From Balneolales bacterium (GTDB lineage: Bacteria > Bacteroidota > Rhodothermia > Balneolales > Balneolaceae): a stretch of 8,537 nt of DNA. Position numbers and translations under genes: made by a program. Every line of letters begins with the position of its first letter. Within the stretch, counting starts at the first letter, position 1. Positions 5,576-8,537 of the stretch are shown piece after piece. The notes beneath the pieces are model-generated. The model did not search any database, was not told the origin of the DNA, and saw only the letters and a program-made list of their open reading frames with translations. The stretch lies in NCBI GenBank assembly GCA_022360375.1, contig JAKSCW010000037.1, positions 1-8,537 on the forward strand, written 5' to 3'.

Positions 5576-7618
5576 ATGGCAGACAAAAAGCCTACACCTA
5601 AAAAACAAATACCCCCACCTTCGGGAAATAAACCTGCGTCTCCAAAGTTCCCAACCTGGGGGTTCCTGGTTATTATCCTGTTTCTGATTTTTATTCAGAT
5701 TCTTTTCCTTAATCCCACACCCGGGAATGGAATTAAATACAGTGAATTCCTTTCACATGTTCAGGAGGGGTATGTTGAAGAAATAGTTATTCGAAATGGG
5801 GTAGACATTATCGGTAAATACAATGATCGTGCATTAAGTGATGGTATTATACAGCCACCTGCCCAAAGTGATAGCCCGCTTTTTAATGCTGCGGGTGGTG
5901 AAGAGTACAAAGCATTTGTAACTACAATGATTCCTGGTGATGAAATCAGGCCTATCTTAGATGAGCATAATGTAGAGTACGATGTTCGCATTGAAGAAGA
6001 GTGGTTTAGCGGTGTATTTATGTGGCTGCTTATCTTTGGTTTAGCAATTGGATTTTGGGTATTTATTTTCCGGAGAATGAATCCGGGACAACAGGTGCTG
6101 AATATCGGTAAAAACAAAGCATCTTTATATGATCAGCAAACGGATACTAAAATCACTTTTAAAGATGTTGCCGGGCTGGAAGAAGCCAAAGAGGAAGTAA
6201 AAGAAATTGTAGATTTTTTGAAAAACCCCTCAAAGTTTACTCGCTTGGGTGGGAAAATTCCTAAGGGTGCCTTATTAGTAGGTTCCCCGGGAACGGGTAA
6301 AACACTGTTAGCAAAAGCAGTGGCAGGAGAAGCCGCTGTTCCCTTTTTCTCTTTGTCAGGATCCGACTTTGTTGAAATGTTTGTAGGGGTTGGTGCAGCA
6401 CGTGTTCGTGATCTGTTTAAACAGGCAAAAGAAAAAGCCCCTTGTATAATCTTTATTGACGAAATCGATGCCATTGGGCGTTCAAGAGGGCGTGGGCAAA
6501 TGCCTGGTGCAAATGACGAGCGCGAAAACACACTGAATTCTCTCCTGGTAGAAATGGATGGCTTTGCAACTGATTCCGGAGTGATTATCCTGGCAGCTAC
6601 AAACCGCCCTGATGTTCTTGATAGCGCACTTTTACGTCCTGGTCGATTTGATCGCCAAATCAGTATCGACAAGCCAGATATAGTCGGTCGTGAGGCAATT
6701 TTCAAAGTTCATTTAAAGCCTTTGAAACTAAACAAACAAGTAGATGCGAAGAAGCTTGCAGCCCAAACACCAGGATTTGCAGGTGCTGAAATTGCTAATG
6801 TTTGTAACGAAGCTGCCCTGATTGCTGCCCGTGGTAATAAAAAATCGGTTGGTATGAAAGACTTTAATGATGCTATCGACCGTGTTATTGGAGGGTTGGA
6901 AAAGAAGAATAAAATTATATCTCCTGAAGAGAAAAAAATCGTTGCCTACCATGAAGCAGGCCATGCGGTAGCAGGTTGGTATTTAGAACATGCGGATCCT
7001 TTAGTTAAAGTGTCAATTGTTCCACGAGGAATTGCTGCACTTGGATATGCCCAGTATTTGCCGAAAGAACAGTTCCTGCACCAAACCGGGCAGTTACTCG
7101 ATTCTATGTGTATGGCACTGGGTGGAAGGGCCGCCGAGGAAATCATTTTTGGAAAAATTTCCACAGGAGCTTTAAGCGATTTAGAAAGAATTACTAAAAT
7201 GGCTTACAGCATGGTTACTGTTTATGGCATGAATGAGCGTATTGGGAATATTTCGTTCTACGACTCAAAACAAAACGATTACAATTTCAATAAGCCGTAT
7301 TCTGAAGAGACTGCGAAAATCATTGATGAAGAAGTAAAGAAAATTGTTGATGACGCTTATCAGAGAACACTAAATTTACTTAAAGAAAAGAGAGAACAGC
7401 TGGAGATTCTTGCTAAGGAATTACTGGATAAAGAAATATTATTCCAATCTGATCTGGAGAAATTGATTGGTAAACGTCCATTTGACCATCCTACAACCTA
7501 TGAAGAGTTTACCAATGGAAGTAATTCCAAAAAGAAAGCTAAAACTGATTCTGATGAATCAAAAGCTGAAGACTCAAAGCCTGTAGAGGATTCAAAGGAA
7601 AAGGAAGAGCAGGATTAA
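5576..7618 (+). CDS. ftsH: ATP-dependent zinc metalloprotease FtsH
   Basis: FtsH is a hexameric, inner-membrane AAA+ protease that pulls out and degrades misfolded membrane proteins and certain short-lived regulators. The 680 residues show, in order: a proline-rich cytoplasmic N-terminus, helix 1 at about 28-46, a periplasmic domain to about 143, helix 2 at about 146-165, and the AAA+ module with Walker A GSPGTGKT (236-243), pore motif FVG (269-271), Walker B IIFIDE (291-296) and the second region of homology with arginine fingers R357 and R360. The protease domain follows with HEAGH (459-463) and D535 as probable third zinc ligand. Walker A has Ser237 where most FtsH proteins have Pro. The C-terminal 35 residues are an acidic/basic disordered tail with repeated (D/E)SK. 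An in-frame stop at 5573-5575 touches the start, so ATG 5576 is certain as the first start; no Shine-Dalgarno site is visible. A sigma54 consensus lies 76 nt upstream. Confidence 0.97.
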   Translation: MADKKPTPKKQIPPPSGNKPASPKFPTWGFLVIILFLIFIQILFLNPTPGNGIKYSEFLSHVQEGYVEEIVIRNGVDIIGKYNDRALSDGIIQPPAQSDSPLFNAAGGEEYKAFVTTMIPGDEIRPILDEHNVEYDVRIEEEWFSGVFMWLLIFGLAIGFWVFIFRRMNPGQQVLNIGKNKASLYDQQTDTKITFKDVAGLEEAKEEVKEIVDFLKNPSKFTRLGGKIPKGALLVGSPGTGKTLLAKAVAGEAAVPFFSLSGSDFVEMFVGVGAARVRDLFKQAKEKAPCIIFIDEIDAIGRSRGRGQMPGANDERENTLNSLLVEMDGFATDSGVIILAATNRPDVLDSALLRPGRFDRQISIDKPDIVGREAIFKVHLKPLKLNKQVDAKKLAAQTPGFAGAEIANVCNEAALIAARGNKKSVGMKDFNDAIDRVIGGLEKKNKIISPEEKKIVAYHEAGHAVAGWYLEHADPLVKVSIVPRGIAALGYAQYLPKEQFLHQTGQLLDSMCMALGGRAAEEIIFGKISTGALSDLERITKMAYSMVTVYGMNERIGNISFYDSKQNDYNFNKPYSEETAKIIDEEVKKIVDDAYQRTLNLLKEKREQLEILAKELLDKEILFQSDLEKLIGKRPFDHPTTYEEFTNGSNSKKKAKTDSDESKAEDSKPVEDSKEKEEQD

Positions 7619-7703
7619 TTAATTCAATAGAAGTAAATCAAGTATACTTCTTAACGTTTACGTAATCATCCGATAATAAAAGCATAAAGTCGGCATAACA
7701 GTT

Positions 7704-7728
7704 CGGCAACCCCTGTGCAATAGTTTTG
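7704..7728 (+). promoter_or_regulatory. Possible promoter of the TonB-dependent receptor gene
   Basis: Two readings overlap. CGGCAACCCCTGTGCA (7704-7719) keeps the GG-N10-GC spacing and the GGCA and TGCA blocks of a sigma54 promoter, with four mismatches to consensus. TAGTTTTG (7721-7728) matches the Bacteroidota primary-sigma -7 box TAnnTTTG exactly, though no TTTG is seen at the -33 position. Both would start transcription near 7730-7735. I consider the -7 box reading at least as likely. Confidence 0.35.
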
Positions 7729-7747
7729 GTCTGCAAATTAATGCAAA
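7716..7747. repeat. Three direct TGCAA repeats before the receptor gene
   Basis: TGCAA occurs at 7716-7720, and TGCAAA at 7732-7737 and 7742-7747; the last two are spaced exactly 10 nt, about one helical turn. They lie at and just after the proposed transcription start, so a repressor or leader element is possible. They are short enough to be chance. Confidence 0.3.
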
Positions 7748-7763
7748 CCAATTATCAGCACAC

Positions 7764-8537
7764 GTGAATTATAAATACAGATTTGGTCTTTCTTTTGTTA
7801 TTGCCCTTTTCTTTACTATCAATCTTTTAGCGCAATCTCAGGGAAGAATTACCGGTACCGTAGTAGACGGGGAAACCGGGGAAACACTTATAGGTGTAAA
7901 TGTTGTAATCGAAGGCTCTATCCAGGGTACAGCAACAGATATTGACGGCAGGTATACAATCAGAAATATTGAGCCGGGAACATATACGGTAGTAGTAAGT
8001 TACCTTTCCTTTACTACTCAAAAAATTACGGGCGTTGTAATTGGCGCAGGAGAAACCGTTACTCTTGACGTTGCTCTTCAGCCCGAAACAGAGTTACTTG
8101 AAGAAATTGTTGTAACTGCCGATGTAGTACTTAACAATGAAGCCGGTTTATTGCGGCAGCGACAAAAATCCATTGCCTTTTCGGATGCAATTAGCTCTCA
8201 GTTTATTTCAAAAAGTGGTGCGGGTGATGCTGCCTCTGCTTTGACGAAAGTAACGGGAGCAAGTGTTGTAGGTGGCAAATATGTGTACGTTCGTGGTTTA
8301 GGCGACCGATATTCTTCCATTCAAATGAATGGAGTTGAGTTACCAAGTACGAATCCAGATAGAAAAACTTTTCAATTGGACCTGATACCTTCAGGCTTAT
8401 TAGAGAATATAAACACAGTTAAAACATTTACTCCTGATAAGCCAGGAAGTTTTAGTGGTGGTATTGTCGATATAAACACGAAAGATTTTCCTGAAGAACT
8501 TCAATTTAGCCTTGGCACCTCTTTTAATTACAATACA
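7764..8537 (+). CDS. TonB-dependent outer-membrane receptor, N-terminal part (3' truncated)
   Basis: The receptor binds an unidentified nutrient at the cell surface and imports it with energy from the TonB-ExbB-ExbD motor. The 258 visible residues show a Sec signal peptide (basic MNYKYR, hydrophobic core 7-22, likely cleavage after A23 in LLAQ), a carboxypeptidase-regulatory-like beta domain (about 27-110; GRITGTVVDGETGE at the start), the linker LEEIVVTAD (112-120), then the plug domain with VYVRGLGDRYSSIQMNG (174-190), TFTPDKPGSFSGG (221-233) and the barrel beginning near 245. The RGLGDRYS pattern is that of large non-SusC receptors, and no SusD partner can be judged because the gene leaves the window. 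The start is GTG 7764: an in-frame stop lies at 7677-7679, no in-frame ATG occurs until codon 188, and only this start gives a complete signal peptide. There is no Shine-Dalgarno site. Confidence 0.9.
   Translation, partial: MNYKYRFGLSFVIALFFTINLLAQSQGRITGTVVDGETGETLIGVNVVIEGSIQGTATDIDGRYTIRNIEPGTYTVVVSYLSFTTQKITGVVIGAGETVTLDVALQPETELLEEIVVTADVVLNNEAGLLRQRQKSIAFSDAISSQFISKSGAGDAASALTKVTGASVVGGKYVYVRGLGDRYSSIQMNGVELPSTNPDRKTFQLDLIPSGLLENINTVKTFTPDKPGSFSGGIVDINTKDFPEELQFSLGTSFNYNT

Noticed and set aside
6133..6705. 190-codon open frame on the minus strand within ftsH
   Set aside because: It is the antisense of the AAA+ module, which is conserved on the plus strand. The translation is low-complexity, Ser/Pro/Arg-rich and has no recognisable domain.
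7630..7650. GAAGTA...TACTTC as an ftsH terminator
   Set aside because: The 6-bp AT-rich stem has a 9-nt loop and only two T after it, too weak to call.
1..8537. tRNA, rRNA, CRISPR array, insertion sequence or phage genes
   Set aside because: No cloverleaf, repeat-spacer array, transposase motif or terminal inverted repeats were found on either strand. Gene content is core chromosomal.

Overview
The window looks like a chromosomal segment of a Bacteroidota-type bacterium, most likely on the Balneolota/Rhodothermota branch. I infer this from the gene content: an ExbB with the 'GGIKxALLTT' third helix, a pair of dissimilar ExbD proteins of the Bacteroidetes kind, and a TonB-dependent receptor with an N-terminal carboxypeptidase-regulatory-like domain. 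The DNA is moderately AT-rich. All six genes are on the plus strand and no mobile element, RNA gene or CRISPR array was seen. No 16S or marker-gene placement could be done here.

Layout: (1) nt 1-2163, the C-terminal 720 residues of a large outer-membrane beta-barrel protein of unknown function, cut off at the left edge. (2) nt 2164-2334, a regulatory gap with a good sigma70-type promoter, a 26-bp dyad lying over its -35 box and a second dyad upstream. (3) nt 2335-4383, a compact four-gene operon: exbB, a 97-residue three-helix membrane protein, exbD1 and exbD2, closed by a strong intrinsic terminator at 4402-4435. (4) nt 4447-5475, thiL (thiamine-monophosphate kinase), starting almost on top of that terminator. 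(5) nt 5476-5575, a gap holding an exact sigma54 -24/-12 consensus. (6) nt 5576-7618, ftsH. (7) nt 7619-7763, a gap with a possible promoter and short TGCAA repeats. (8) nt 7764 to the right edge, the first 258 residues of a TonB-dependent outer-membrane receptor, starting at GTG.

Working together: the ExbB/ExbD proteins form the inner-membrane proton-driven motor that, through TonB (not encoded here), energises outer-membrane receptors such as the one at the right end. The left-end barrel protein is another outer-membrane component. FtsH is the membrane-anchored AAA+ zinc protease for inner-membrane quality control. ThiL makes thiamine pyrophosphate and is functionally unrelated to its neighbours.

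The parts most worth a second look are the sigma54 consensus in front of ftsH, the dyad operator on the exbB promoter, the uncharacterised small membrane protein embedded in the motor operon, and the terminator that leaves only 11 nt before thiL. No wholly new multi-gene system is evident.
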